Shown here piece by piece: positions 54,013 through 64,000 of a DNA stretch of 64,000 bases. Source of the stretch: Palaemon carinicauda (taxonomy: Eukaryota > Arthropoda > Malacostraca > Decapoda > Palaemonidae); NCBI RefSeq assembly GCF_036898095.1, contig NC_090729.1:74493519-74557518 (forward strand). Reading direction: 5' to 3'. A model generated the notes under the pieces. That model worked only from the letters and a program-made list of their open reading frames with translations, made no database searches and was not told the DNA's origin. The position numbers and the translations under genes were made by a program. Each line of letters begins with the position of its first letter. The stretch's first letter is position 1.

Positions 54013-56399
54013 TAAAGTGAGTATAAGGTAGTTCATCTCACTAGATAAACTAATAAATATTATTAATAATATTTTCCATTTTATTTTATTGCATATAGCT
54101 TAGGATAGATAAATTAGAAATGAATTAGGAGAGACACATACATGTGTTTCCTGCCCAGCCAATTTCTGTGACCTCCCTAAAAATTAAGCCTAGGGTTATC
54201 CTCCTTAGGAGGCCCAATGGAAGTGTCTAGCTTATAAGGCTAGCTGCGTGTAACTTAACACCAACTTCCAAAGATTAGTAATGAGTGTCATTGGTAACTG
54301 ATCATCTATCAGTATATGGAAAGAGAGTTCCTTTTCTTATCTTATGTGGTCTCAGCAATAGACTGTGCCTGAACACACAGAGTATGTTGGAAATTTAACT
54401 ACTGTTTACTTTTATACCATAGTTTTCTGTTTGCAGTATGATCTATACTGCAAATATACTGGCTACTGTATAGACATATACTGTAGTTGTAGCTGGCATG
54501 TTGCTGGCAAGGCTAGCACCTTGGGCACAGTTCAACTGGCACAACATTGACTGAATTAGTAGCCGGTGGCTTGCCGGTCGCCGGCGGGTCACCGGCTGTC
54601 GGCACACTAGCCCAGTCAGCATTCTATGTGACAGGGTGGTGGCCGGTAGTCAGAACTCGGCCGGCTCTTGCCGGCTAAGTCAGTTGTGTCAGTAGATCAT
54701 TAGCTGTCGGCACACAATTCTAGCCAGCATCTTGCTGGCTAGGGTAGGGGCCGGCAGCCGCCAGTTAGGTTAGCTAGGGTAGGGGCCGGCAGCCGCCAGT
54801 TAGGTTAGTACCTGGCGGCACTAGCTGATAGAGAGAGAAAGCAAGGAGTGAAGGATGTTGTAAGAGCACTGTCTCACTTCTTTCCTCCGGAATGAGGGTT
54901 CAAATGGAAGGGGAGAATATTCAATATTCAGGCTTCCACCCATTCACCTCCATTGTCGGTCACTGCCGGACACCGGTTGTGAATGGCAATCCAAGAGAGG
55001 ACTGAAGAACACTCTATAGCAAAGGGATCTTCTGCCAGCAGCTGGTCCCGCCAACACAGCTATCCCAGAGCCTGTGTCCGAAGGGAAAGCTGAGCGACTA
55101 GGCCATACTAGCAGAAGCCCAAGCCGGCCCTACAACTTGCTGGCAAGCGGTGAGATTGCAGGACGATAGCCAAAGGGTTATGATAGCTAGGCAATCACTA
55201 AAGGACAGAGGGGGGAGGGAAAGGGTCCTGTATAGGGTGTGAGAGGAGCCGGCAGGTTACTGGTCCTACCGCACCCTAAGGAAGCTCTGTTTCAGTATCG
55301 GCGCCATCCTAGGTGGAAGGAGAATCTATTCTCCAACCTAGGGTCTGCCAATACAGTTAAGGGGCCGGCAGCCACCTAGCCGCCACCCTTAAACAAGAGA
55401 GAAACAGAGTTCCAGTGCCGGCGCCATCCTAGGCAGCAGAAGAATAACTGTTCTTCAGCCTAGGGTCTGCAAGCACAGGGCTAGTCTACTAGACTGCAGG
55501 GAGAAAGGGGTAAAACATATGACTCCTTCATGTGCAATCTAGGAAGGCTTAGCCTCCTATGCCAACAACATAAATCAACAGGGGAATCTCAGTCACCCTA
55601 CCGATCAGCTGCCGGCACAAGACTATATACTCTGAGGTTCTGACCCAAACACAAAGCTTAACATCTGCAGCTATTTGAAGGGGCAGAAAAACCCTAGCCT
55701 AGTCTTGCCTGAATGACAACTTGAGGCAGACCAACTAGGGTTGTAGACAAAGGCTACGCTCAGAGGGAAAGACGGATTACCCTATACACAAGGGTAACCG
55801 GGGAGTACAGTATGTATGAAAGTATACTAAAGCCACTAGGCTATTAGTCTAGTGGCAGTGAGATCAACTACCTAAATCATCGAAGCTCTCTCGTATACTA
55901 TCTCAGAAGAGGGAAGTTATATGCAATCGATATATCTTACATGTATGAATTGCCTAATTATCTTCATTTGAATTTAATAACACCAGGAAGGAACACTTAT
56001 TATATCATGCATGAAAGTAAACTAGAACGCCTAGGCTAGGAAGCCTAGCGTAAACAAGATCGGCTACCTGAATTGCCGACGCTAATGTGAATACAATCGT
56101 CATAATATAATTAATTCTTAGCAATGAACACTAAATAGCTAATATCATTTATGCTATTATACTTGGAAAGTCGTTCTGGCTAACTAAATAACTCATGCGT
56201 CACGAACGACAGCGCCGAAGACGCCTCCGGTTCAGGCAATAGCTCTGCCCAAAAACCAACTTAATTTTGACTTAATTTTTTACTTTACGGCAAGAGCTAA
56301 ATTTATACAACGTAAAGATCAAATACTCAACTTTCCAGAGGCAGAAGAAGCTGGAGATTGCATGATAAATCCGAAATATTGAGAGCTACCGGGAAAATC
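54013..56399 (-). other. Leader of copy E, with GCCGGC-rich segment
   Basis: No gene. About 54560-55640 repeats GCCGGC and CTGCCGGC words many times, as in copy D. It includes a perfect tandem duplication of a segment ending TAGCTAGGGTAGGGGCCGGC at about 54750-54805. AT-rich parts flank it. Confidence 0.65.
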
Positions 56400-56757
56400 A
56401 CCGAGCGAGTTCGCTACAGAAAGAGGAATAAAGATGGCGGCGATGGTGGCGCCATCTGAGCACTCAAACAGTAACGGAGGAGGGGAACCTTATTAACGGC
56501 TCCTCTCTTATTTTTCCACTTTTCCCCCGCGAAGCGTAAACGCTGTGCGGGGTGCAGATTGCTATGTGGCGTGTCAAGAATACGTCCCCTGATATTTTGC
56601 GATATCCTTAAGGGAAACTTTAAGGATATTCGCGCCAGGAGTTAGAATTCTGGAGACCTTAAGTTAAATTCTCTGGGAATATCACTGTAGTTAAATATAT
56701 CCTAGGAAGCTACTTAAAGGAACCTTCCATTAGGACGACATGGCCTGAGCCCAAAAA
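56400..56757 (-). repeat. Left ITR of copy E
   Basis: In sense begins TTTTTGGGCTCAGGCCATG. Inverse of 45550-45990. The flank beyond it (GGGGACTATAG) may continue the 5' fragment that ends at 45549. Confidence 0.87.
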
Positions 56758-56844
56758 GGGGACTATAGTTTCACAGAGAAGTCATGCGCAGTGTTGCACA
56801 CCCACCGACTAAGATCTAGCGAGATGGGTGAGCAAGCTCTTCTG

Positions 56845-57050
56845 CCTGATGAAGGTTTGCGAGCAACCCAGGTTGCATGTCTTACATTATTACCCATGGT
56901 GGGTTTGCGAGACCCTTACCTAGTTCCTATAGCGTGTTTGCGAAACTCTCGCCTCGCCTTAGTAACCATGGCGGGTTTGCAAGACCCTCGCCTCGCTTAG
57001 TACCAATGGCGGTTTTGCGAGACCCTCCTCGCCAGTGTTAGTGTGCGCTA
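56845..57050 (+). repeat. Degenerate tandem repeat
   Basis: Four or five diverged units containing GGTTTGCGAGACCCT and CTCGCCTCGC-like words, with unit length about 40-58 bp. No gene; the host element is unknown. Confidence 0.6.
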
Positions 57051-57102
57051 GTGCTGGGCTGGGCATATTGATACTTCCAAAATAACCCCAGTATTGAAAG
57101 TA

Positions 57103-57571
57103 CAGTGAACCCTCGTTTATCGCGGTACAGTATACATACAAAAGATTCATGGAAAAGAAGCACATCCATTACATTTGTAGTACAGTAGTAGCCAACAGCA
57201 GCCTTACACCATTCTAATATGGTATGACTGCATCTGATTTGCGTTTCATGTTCGATTTAATTTTACTACGTACTGTATTCAGTACGGAATTATCGTATGA
57301 TCACATTCTCTTTTCGTGTTTTATTTCTTTCTGTGTTTAATTATATGTCATATGTAATGCAATGAACAATCAGTAAGAGCAGATATTACTAATTACAGTA
57401 TTAATGGAATTACAGGTAACGAAATATCGTATTTGGGGTCTTCAGATATTGCGGTATTTTCGAAATTTCCGGAAAATCCGCGATATGTATATATATATAT
57501 GGGTTATGAAAAAAATCCGCGAAGTGGTGAATCCGCGATGGTCGAACCGCGAAGTAGCGAGGGTTTCTCTG
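57103..57571 (+). mobile_element. Tigger-type MITE with TA flanks
   Basis: 469 bp; left end CAGTGAACCCTCGTTTATCG, right end CGAGGGTTTCTCTG, TA at 57101-57102 and 57572-57573. The outer 40-80 bp match the MITE at 9380-10052 (including CCGCGAAGTGGTGAATCCGC); the interior differs. It lies 4 bp from the end of a Tigger transposase remnant. Confidence 0.82.
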
Positions 57572-57575
57572 TATT

Positions 57576-58058
57576 TTACGTCTCTTCAGACGGAGGTGTC
57601 TTTTCCTGGGACACCTCTTCAACTTCTTCCTGGGACACTTCTTCAATTTCTTCCGAGGGCATTGTGATCGGAAGTTGCTGCCGCTGCTTCTTTTTTCGCT
57701 CTAAGTGCATCCTGTAGGGAGTCGTGTGTTCATCGATCTTGTTGCAGAATTGCATAGAACGAACCATATCCTCGTCCCACTCTTGCAACATTTCTTTCAC
57801 CTCCTTCGCAAGCTTGCAGAGCTTGGCAAGCCGTTCTAATGTTAAGCCCGTTTCTTCGACAATTTCTTGGATCTCTTCCTGTGTTTCACTGTCTTCTTCA
57901 CTGGCCGATTTTGTCAGGTCTTCGAGGTCTGCGGCCTCGTAACTTCTACCGTCTTTTAACATATCGAGAAGCGTCACCTTCTCAGCAATCGTCATCATCC
58001 TTCGGTGGCGTTTAGGCTCACTACCAGCCTTAGTAGAAGCAGAACGCTTGGGAGGCAT
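57576..58058 (-). pseudogene. Tigger-like transposase, internally deleted
   Basis: 161 codons including the stop. The N-terminus MPPKRSASTKAGSEPKRHRR leads into the start of a helix-turn-helix (MTIAEKVTLLDMLKDGRSY), as in pogo/Tigger transposases. It then jumps to the acidic C-terminal region (LEDLTKSASEEDSETQEEIQ, then ERLAKLCKLAKEVKEMLQEW and DEHTTPYRMHLERKKKQRQQ). The DDE catalytic domain between these parts is missing, so the frame stayed open through an in-frame deletion. It could at most keep part of the DNA-binding domain. Region 58059-58350 reads like its 5' UTR, but no outer TIR is found. Confidence 0.65.
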
Positions 58059-58359
58059 TGTACAGTAGGGTTTAACAGAAAGTTCAACAAAAAGTTCAAC
58101 TTAAAACAGTCACGCACAGCACAGATTAAAGTCCGTAATAACTTAACAACATCTACACAGCGATACGGCGGGAGACAAAGTGACCGCAAAAACCTAGATG
58201 CTGCGGGTTGGAGATGCGGGCAAAACACCAATCACAGGCTAGATAACAAAACTTGAGTTCTGATTCGTCATCTATCAGCGCTTGAACCAATCACAACCCG
58301 TCTTATATGCTACGTAGGTTACCAATTCAAAGTACAAGATACCCTGCGTATACTGTACA

Positions 58360-58361
<2 letters not shown>

Positions 58362-58409
<48 letters not shown>

Positions 58410-58511
58410 TGATACTGTAATAATAATAATAATAATAATAATGATAATAATAACAATAATAATTTTAATAACAACAACAACAATAATAATAATAATAACA
58501 ATAATAATAAA
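58362..58511. repeat. ATT/AAT microsatellite
   Basis: Imperfect AAT/AAC triplet repeats up to the edge of copy F. The poly-Leu frame on the minus strand is an artefact. Confidence 0.93.
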
Positions 58512-58937
58512 CGGATTTTGAGCGAAGCGAAAAATCTATTTTTGGGTGAGATGGCCATGTCGTCCTGATGGAAGTTCCTATAGGGTAGCTTCCTAGGGTA
58601 TATTACAACTACAGCGATATTCCCAGAGAATTTACCTTAAGGTACCAGAATTCTAACTCCTGGAGCGAGTATCCCTCGTGAAAGGGATATCGCGACATAT
58701 CAGAGGACGTATTCTAGACACGCCACATGGCAATCTACATCCTGGACAGAGATTTCGTCTCGTAGGAGGTGATTGGCGAGATACGAATTCGGGAAAGAAA
58801 AAGGGGAGCCGCTCCCAAGGCTTCCCTATCCCCCGATTCGTATGCGTGCGTATTCCTTGTAGCGTACACGAGGTGCTACAGATACTGTATGTAGGGAGGG
58901 GTCCTACAGCCCTTTCTTAGAAAGGCAAGGGCGGGTC
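58512..58937 (-). repeat. Right ITR of copy F
   Basis: Outer edge ACGGATTTTGAGCGAAGCG; the interior diverges from D and E (a CGAATTCGGG-containing segment), so F is a separate subfamily. Confidence 0.83.
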
Positions 58938-59040
58938 CATCAGGACGACATGGCCATCTCACCCAAAAATAGATTTTTCGCTTCGCTCAAAATCCGTTTT
59001 TTGGGCTCAAGCCATGTCGTCCTGATGGAAGTGTACCAGA
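58938..59040 (-). repeat. Internal complementary region, copy F
   Basis: Same fusion of end complements as in D and E, with TTTTTTGGGCTCAAGCC at the junction. Confidence 0.87.
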
Positions 59041-59947
59041 GCATTACTGTATCTGTGGATTCTCAGAACGTGCCGTACTCCCCGGAGGTAATTTTTTCCC
59101 GGTCGACTAGACCTAGAGACCTAAGATGTTACCGTTATACATCTTTTCAACTAACTATAAACTATGTTAGAGCTTCCTGCCCCCTACAAGGAAGAGTCCT
59201 ACTAGACTCTGGAAAAGTCTTGAAGAGTACATATATCTATGTATGAATACCAGGCAAGCTAATATAGTGGTCTCGCCCTATATTAAGTAAAGCATAGTTT
59301 GTATAGAACCACTGCGTCAATATATATTGACCAGTAATCCGCACAATACTTGTATTGGACAAAGGTTTATATCCGCATAGGAAGAAACTAATAAAACCGC
59401 CCTCGTCCCTTTATGGGACGGAGTCCTCCCATTAGGGGACTACATAAACCAATGCAACATAGCTTGCATAACAGAACAATTCTATCAGAATTATCCCAGA
59501 TAAGATACATAGAATTAAATGCTCAATTATACCAATAAATTGACACAGGTGAAAGAGACGCAAGGTTCTCAAGAACAAGTTTATTGACAGACAATAAACA
59601 GACAGGTTAACAACAAATATATATATATATATATAAAAGAGGATAACCCAAAACTTTAAGCATAAGTATGATAGTAAACAGAACTTGTTTATCTGAAAGA
59701 AAAACCATTAAATGCCACTTTAATAAGATACCGAGGTATCAAGTCATAAAAGTCTGTATTACAAATCAATCACATTAGCGTTAGAAACGCTCGGCACACA
59801 TGTCTGTACTTATGCTAGGTTCACCTTTGAAAGAAGGAACAGTCTATGTAGGCACTTAGTGCCCTCATTTAGTTTGTAGTACAGTATGTACCTACACACT
59901 CACCCTGGACTTAATCGTCCCAATTAAGACCACTGTTCCTCGCAGAG
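59041..59947 (-). other. 3' UTR of copy F
   Basis: Non-coding; related to 40369-41272. Contains a small TA run at about 59619-59636. No gene seen. Confidence 0.75.
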
Positions 59948-61165
59948 TTAAACAGTAGGGTTAACTACACGACCCACTGCTACCACAGATCTCTTAAGTT
60001 CCTCTACTTGCTTCGCATAGTGGCGAAAGAACACCCTGGAAGACTTCCAGCCCGTGTATGAACGGAGATGTTCAAAATCCATACAATTAAAGAAATTTAG
60101 GGATGAGGCAACTTTCCTCGGATCGTGACCTGCGGGTGTACTGTCAGGATCCGCTCTGCGAATAAAATATGTGATTTTCGCTCTGAGTTGATTCAGAGAT
60201 AAATTTGAGCCTGATGTTTCTCCCCTGAATAGTTGACCACCCTTGAATTCTGAAGTTCTACGAAGATAGACCTTTAGGCATTCTACTGGACATAGAGATG
60301 CATCTTCTTTCAGAGGGCAGATTCTCCAGGGACCCCACCTGTTGGTGGGTAACTCATTCTTGGCGAGAAACGTAGGATCCGGAAACAGGTTCAGATCCCC
60401 CCCATCCAGGAACTGAACACGACCTGCCTCTCTCGAGAGGGCTACGATCTCACTAACCCTGGCCCCGGACGCGAGTGCAAATAGGAAAATAACTTTTTGC
60501 GTCAAATCCTTTAACGCACATTCTTCATTGCTCAACAGGGAGGCGAAATGAAGAACTTTGTCTAAAGACCATGAGATGGGCTTTGGAGGTGCTGAAGGTC
60601 TGAGCCTAGCGCAGGCTTTCGGAACTTTATTAAAGATCTCGTTACCTAGGTCGATCTGGAAGGCAAATAAAATGGGTCTCATCAAAGCAGATTTACACAC
60701 TGAAATCGTGTTAGCTGCCAACCCTTGGCCATGGAGGTGGATGAAGAAAGATAAGCAGAAGTCTGTTGAGATCTCCTGCGGATTCTTTGCCTTTACAAAG
60801 GCCACCCATTTTCTCCAAGATGACTCATATTGCCTTCTAGTCGATTTGCACTTATATTCCTCTAGGAAGTCTATGCTGGCTTTCGAAATCCCGAAACGCT
60901 TTCTCACCGCAAGGGCGAGAAAATCATGAGCTGCAGGGTCCGGGTTTTCTGTAATGAAGCGCAGACAGTCGACTTCTGGACTCGCTGGGTCAGAACTGGA
61001 TGTGGTAGCGGCACAAACTTCATCTGTAGTTCCAACGCCAAGGGGAACCACATACTGTTCGGCCACTTGTGGGCCACTATTTCCGCTACCCCCTTGAAGG
61101 ATCTCAGTTTGTTGAGGACCATCAACAGAAGGTTGTGAGGAGGGAACAGATAAATCCTGGACCAT
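59948..61165 (-). CDS. Tyrosine recombinase, copy F
   Basis: 405 codons from ATG 61165 (MVQDLSVPSSQ). The frame is open further upstream to 62038, but that part overlaps pol and looks like a shadow. Core-binding domain: KRFGISKASIDFLEEYKCKS, CLSFFIHLHGQGLAANTI. Catalytic residues: first Arg in LASGARVSEIVALS, His of about 347 and Arg of about 350 in AGHDPRKVASS, Tyr of about 383 in VFFRHYAKQV. All are present and the frame has no stop. About 260 bp overlap with the end of pol, as in copy C. It could be a functional beta-family recombinase. Confidence 0.9.
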   Translation of the reverse strand: MVQDLSVPSSQPSVDGPQQTEILQGGSGNSGPQVAEQYVVPLGVGTTDEVCAATTSSSDPASPEVDCLRFITENPDPAAHDFLALAVRKRFGISKASIDFLEEYKCKSTRRQYESSWRKWVAFVKAKNPQEISTDFCLSFFIHLHGQGLAANTISVCKSALMRPILFAFQIDLGNEIFNKVPKACARLRPSAPPKPISWSLDKVLHFASLLSNEECALKDLTQKVIFLFALASGARVSEIVALSREAGRVQFLDGGDLNLFPDPTFLAKNELPTNRWGPWRICPLKEDASLCPVECLKVYLRRTSEFKGGQLFRGETSGSNLSLNQLRAKITYFIRRADPDSTPAGHDPRKVASSLNFFNCMDFEHLRSYTGWKSSRVFFRHYAKQVEELKRSVVAVGRVVNPTV

Positions 61166-62800
61166 CTGTTCCAGTCGAGGGACATCGCGTCCACTGCTTC
61201 CGCTAAGGGGTCCTCGTACGGGGACACGTACAGGGGCAACTTCTTGTTGTCTTTCGTCGCAAAGAGGTCTATCTGCAGTTCTGGGACTTGATTCAGAATG
61301 AAGGAGAATGATCCTGCGTCTAAGGACCATTCCGACTCTATCGGTGTGAACCTGGATAGAGCGTCCGCTGTCACATTGCGGACTCCTTGAAGGTGAACTG
61401 CCGACAGGTACCACTTCTTCTTTTCCGCCAATCGGAAAATGGCTAACATCACCTGGTTGAGAGGTGGTGACCTCGACCCTTGTCGATTCAAGCATCTCAC
61501 AACCACCTCGCTGTCCATCACCAATCTTATGTGGATCGAGTGACGCGGGGAGACTTTCTTTAAGGTAAGGACCACTGCCATAGCTTCTAGAAAGTTTATA
61601 TGAAAGGTCCTGAATAGCTTGGACCAAGTCCCCTGGACTTTTTTCCGATGAGAGTGACCTCCCCATCCCTCCTTTGAGGCGTCTGAGTGAATCGTCATCG
61701 ACGGGGGAGGTGGCTGAAGAAGAACCGACTTCTTTAGATGTCTGGCTTGGGACCAAGGCCTGAGAAGAGTACGTAGCCGAGGCGGCACTGGTCTTCTCAG
61801 ATCTCTTCGCGCGTTTGATGCATACCTTCTCCAAACTCCGGTTGCATCCTTTAGCTGTGCTCTTAGCACTGGGTCTGTCACTGAAGCAAACTGGAGAGAG
61901 CCTAGTACCCTCTCCTGTTCGCGTCTTGATATCCTTTCGGAATCTAGAAGTCTCTTGACAGAGCCCGCTATCTCCTTCCTTTTCTTCGTCGGGATGGAGA
62001 AACTGTGTGACAAAAGGTCCCAGTGGATTCCCAGCCACTGGAACTTTTGGGATGGAGAAAGTCGAGAGACTTTTTTCTGTTGATCTTGAAGCCTAGGTAC
62101 TCTAGGAACTGGATCACCTGACTGGAAGCTTGCAAGCATTCGGTCTCGGATGCTGCCCACACCAGCCAGTCGTCCAGGTAGGCTACTACCTGAATTCCCT
62201 TTAGGCGTAATTGTTTGAGAGCTGCGCTCGCAATCTTCGTGAAAATCCTTGGGGCTATGTTTAGCCCGAATGGCATGGCTCTGAAGGCGTATAGTCTCCG
62301 TTGTAGCCTGAACCCTAGGTAGGGGGAGAGTCGACGGCTGATTGGAATGTGCCAATAGGCGTCTGACAAGTCTATAGAGACTGAGTATGCCCTCTTGGGC
62401 AGTAAGGTCCTTATGTGTTGCAGTGTTAGCATCTTGAATTTGCAATTCACTATGAACTTGTTGAGTGGCGACAAGTCCAGAATGACTCTGAGCTTTTCCG
62501 AGTCTTTCTTGGGAACACAAAACAGCCTCCCTTGGAATTTGATGGACTTCACCTTTTGGATCACCTTTTTCTCCAACAGTTCTTGAACGTACTCCTCCAG
62601 AACGGGGGTGGAGTGTTGGAAAAACCGAAGGCACGGGGGTGGAGTGCTGTACCAGCTCCAGCCCAGTCCATTCTTGAGTAGGGTTTTGGGCCCAGGGATC
62701 GAAGGTCCAGCGATCCCAAAATTTCATCAGTCTCCCTCCTACCGGTATCGTTTCACTTGGACTGCCGTCCTGAGGTCTTGCCTCCCTGACCACGACCACC
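60904..62800 (-). pseudogene. RT/RNase H/methyltransferase-like pol, copy F (two frameshifts)
   Basis: The main frame 62865-60904 starts in the overlap with gag, then shows RWTFDPWAQNP. An imperfect duplication near 62610-62650 (the words GGGGGTGGAGT and GCACGGGGGTGG) shifts the frame. The RT then reads in 62576-61968: FQGRLFCVPKKDSEKLRVIL, VSIDLSDAYWHIPI, FGLNIAPRIFTKI, VVAYLDDWLVWAAS. A second shift at about 62070 (A-run in NRKKS) returns to the main frame: SPSQKFQWLGIHWDL, then RNase H (IHSDASKEGWGGHSH, HINFLEAMAVVLTL, DSEVVVRC) and methyltransferase-like IDLFATKDNKKLPL and RIYLFPPHNLLL. Active-site residues are kept. Confidence 0.87.
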
Positions 62801-64000
62801 TCTGAATCCCCTTCCCCTTGAGGGGCGCCTAGACGAGCCTCTGGCTGCTCCTCTAGGTTTTGCACGAAAGGAAGAAGACTGTCCTTCGAACGTTGGGGTG
62901 AATGTGGTTGACTGACCTGGCACAGCCTGGGGTACCCACTGAAAAGTAGTCGGGGTTTGTGCCACCATCTGGGGCACTGGAGGCAATGGCAATTGCAGTT
63001 GCTGTTGCTGTCTAAAAGGCTTGGCTGGCCGAGACGGTAGCCTAGTCCTCATATTCTTCCTCTTTGGTTGAGGACCCTCATCTGGGGAAGACTTTCTTTT
63101 GATAGCCAGGCCCCACTTCTGGAGAAGGTTTCTATTCTCCACGGCGGCCTTATCAACAACTTCTTTGACCACATCGGTAGGGAAAAGGTCTTTTCCCCAA
63201 ATGTTGGAGGAGATTAACTTCCTTGGCTCGTGTCTCACCGTAGCCCCGGTGAACACGAACTCCCTGCAAGCTCTCCTTGCCTTGACGAAGCCATAAAGGT
63301 CCTTCGTCACTGTGGCTAGGTGAGACTTAGCCACTACCATGAACATTTCATGGACCTTGGGGTCACTTGCCATCGTCTCAAGAGTAGTCTGATGAGACAT
63401 TGAGGCAGCCAGCCTTTCTTTTGTCTCGAACTCTCTTCGTAAAAGAGAGTCGGACAGCTTGGGGAGGTCCTCGCCGAATTGCCGTCCGGCAATATCAGCC
63501 TCCAACTTTCCCACTGAGAATGTCAGATGGACATCCTTCCAGTCTTTGTGGTCCATAGGCAGGGCCAGCGACAAGGGTTTACACTCCTCCAGGGAGGGGC
63601 AAGGCTTGCCGGCCTCGACTGCCTTTAGGACAGCCGCAAACCCTTTCTGTAGAAAGGGGAAGGCTCTAGCAGGAGAGGACACAAAAGAAGGGAGCTTCTT
63701 GCTCAATGCAGCTACCTTCGAGTTAGAGAAGCCCCTCTCTTTCATCGAGGATGAAAGTAGGGCTTGAGCCTTAGCGTGGTCCATAATTATGACCTCCTTC
63801 GGCTCTGTCTCCTCCCTTGAAGCTGGTTCTTTTCTCAGCCGGACATAGCAGTCCGGATATGATGCCTTGCTGGGCCAGAATTCCACCTCCTCTAGGGGAA
63901 CTGAACCCAGCTTATCCGAGATGACGATCTTTCCAGTCGTCATCGGCATGTGCTCAGCATACCTCCATGGGTTAGCATCTGAGCATAAGGGAAGGTCTTT
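62753..64000 (-). CDS. gag-like protein, copy F (5' end beyond window)
   Basis: Open from the window edge (KDLPLCSDANPWRYAEHMPM) to the stop at 62753, at least 415 codons. It covers the globular part (VEFWPSKASYPDCYVRL, AKAQALLSSSMKERGFSNSK, LEADIAGRQFGEDLPKLSDS, RHEPRKLISSNIWGKDLFP) and the basic tail (ARGSSRRPSRGRGFRGGRGQ). It aligns with 19760-20955 of copy D. The Cys/His cluster expected at the N-terminus lies outside the window. The tail overlaps the start of pol by 113 bp. Confidence 0.87.
   Translation of the reverse strand, partial: KDLPLCSDANPWRYAEHMPMTTGKIVISDKLGSVPLEEVEFWPSKASYPDCYVRLRKEPASREETEPKEVIIMDHAKAQALLSSSMKERGFSNSKVAALSKKLPSFVSSPARAFPFLQKGFAAVLKAVEAGKPCPSLEECKPLSLALPMDHKDWKDVHLTFSVGKLEADIAGRQFGEDLPKLSDSLLRREFETKERLAASMSHQTTLETMASDPKVHEMFMVVAKSHLATVTKDLYGFVKARRACREFVFTGATVRHEPRKLISSNIWGKDLFPTDVVKEVVDKAAVENRNLLQKWGLAIKRKSSPDEGPQPKRKNMRTRLPSRPAKPFRQQQQLQLPLPPVPQMVAQTPTTFQWVPQAVPGQSTTFTPTFEGQSSSFRAKPRGAARGSSRRPSRGRGFRGGRGQGGKTSGRQSK

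Larger units (their letters stand above)
45550..56757 (-). mobile_element. DIRS-like family beta, copy E (minus strand), split by a LINE
   Basis: Read on the minus strand: left ITR (56757-56400), leader with GCCGGC-rich part, splice acceptor, gag, pol, YR, 3' UTR, ICR and right ITR ending at 45550. A LINE lies within YR (47425-49723). Gag is frameshifted several times and pol has one in-frame stop. It is a paralogue of D; both contain the same leader and acceptor. Confidence 0.9.
58512..64000 (-). mobile_element. DIRS-like family beta, copy F (minus strand, 5' end outside window)
   Basis: From its right ITR at 58512 through ICR, 3' UTR, YR, pol and most of gag to the window end. It inserted in the ATT microsatellite. 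YR and the visible gag part are open; pol has two frameshifts. This is the best preserved beta copy here. Confidence 0.9.

Noticed and set aside
58319..58558. Poly-leucine protein on the minus strand
   Set aside because: Translation of an ATT microsatellite.
61166..62038. Upstream extension of the copy F recombinase frame
   Set aside because: Same reason: it overlaps the conserved pol sequence and carries no recognisable domain.

Overview
This is repeat-dominated eukaryotic DNA, almost certainly from an arthropod; the mix of element families and the long CT, TA and ATT microsatellites suggests a decapod crustacean (inference). There are no bacterial-type genes, RNA genes or CRISPR arrays. 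Almost every base belongs to a transposable element, and most elements sit inside one another. One short stretch (about 43996-44455) may be host sequence and holds one candidate host exon.

Three families of DIRS-like tyrosine-recombinase retrotransposons make up the window. They are named here alpha (copies A 1-4225, B 5767-13120, C 30593-37346), beta (copy H, 3' end only, 4645-5720; D 16325-41812; E 45550-56757, minus strand; F 58512 to the window end, minus strand) and gamma (G 5721-43995, plus a 5' fragment at 44455-45549). Complete copies have inverted terminal repeats (ITRs), an internal complementary region (ICR) just before the right ITR, a gag-like ORF, an RT/RNase H/methyltransferase-like ORF and a tyrosine-recombinase (YR) ORF in overlapping frames. 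Copy C has all three ORFs open.

From left to right, copy A sits in a Tigger-type MITE, which itself sits in beta copy H. Gamma copy G starts at 5721. Its left ITR is split by alpha copy B, which carries a complete TA-flanked MITE. Inside G's coding region lie a FLYWCH-type Mutator-like element (14404-16325) and beta copy D. D's recombinase gene is split by an I-clade-like LINE with a 12-13 bp target duplication (23436-40167). That LINE's reverse transcriptase is split by a TTAA-flanked piggyBac-like element (28135-38295). The piggyBac element's CT repeat holds a 5'-truncated CR1-group LINE (28494-37586), whose 3' UTR holds intact DIRS copy C. This makes six successive levels of nesting. To the right of G come the candidate host exon, a gamma-like 5' fragment, copy E with a (TAA)n-tailed LINE inside it, a tandem repeat, a Tigger MITE with a transposase relic, an ATT microsatellite and copy F.

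The nesting gives an insertion order, and gene integrity agrees with it: the innermost element (C) is the most intact and the outermost (G) the most decayed. A and B carry the same lesions, including loss of the RT core and of a recombinase catalytic arginine, yet they have different right flanks. This suggests a defective derivative that was moved by enzymes supplied from copies like C.
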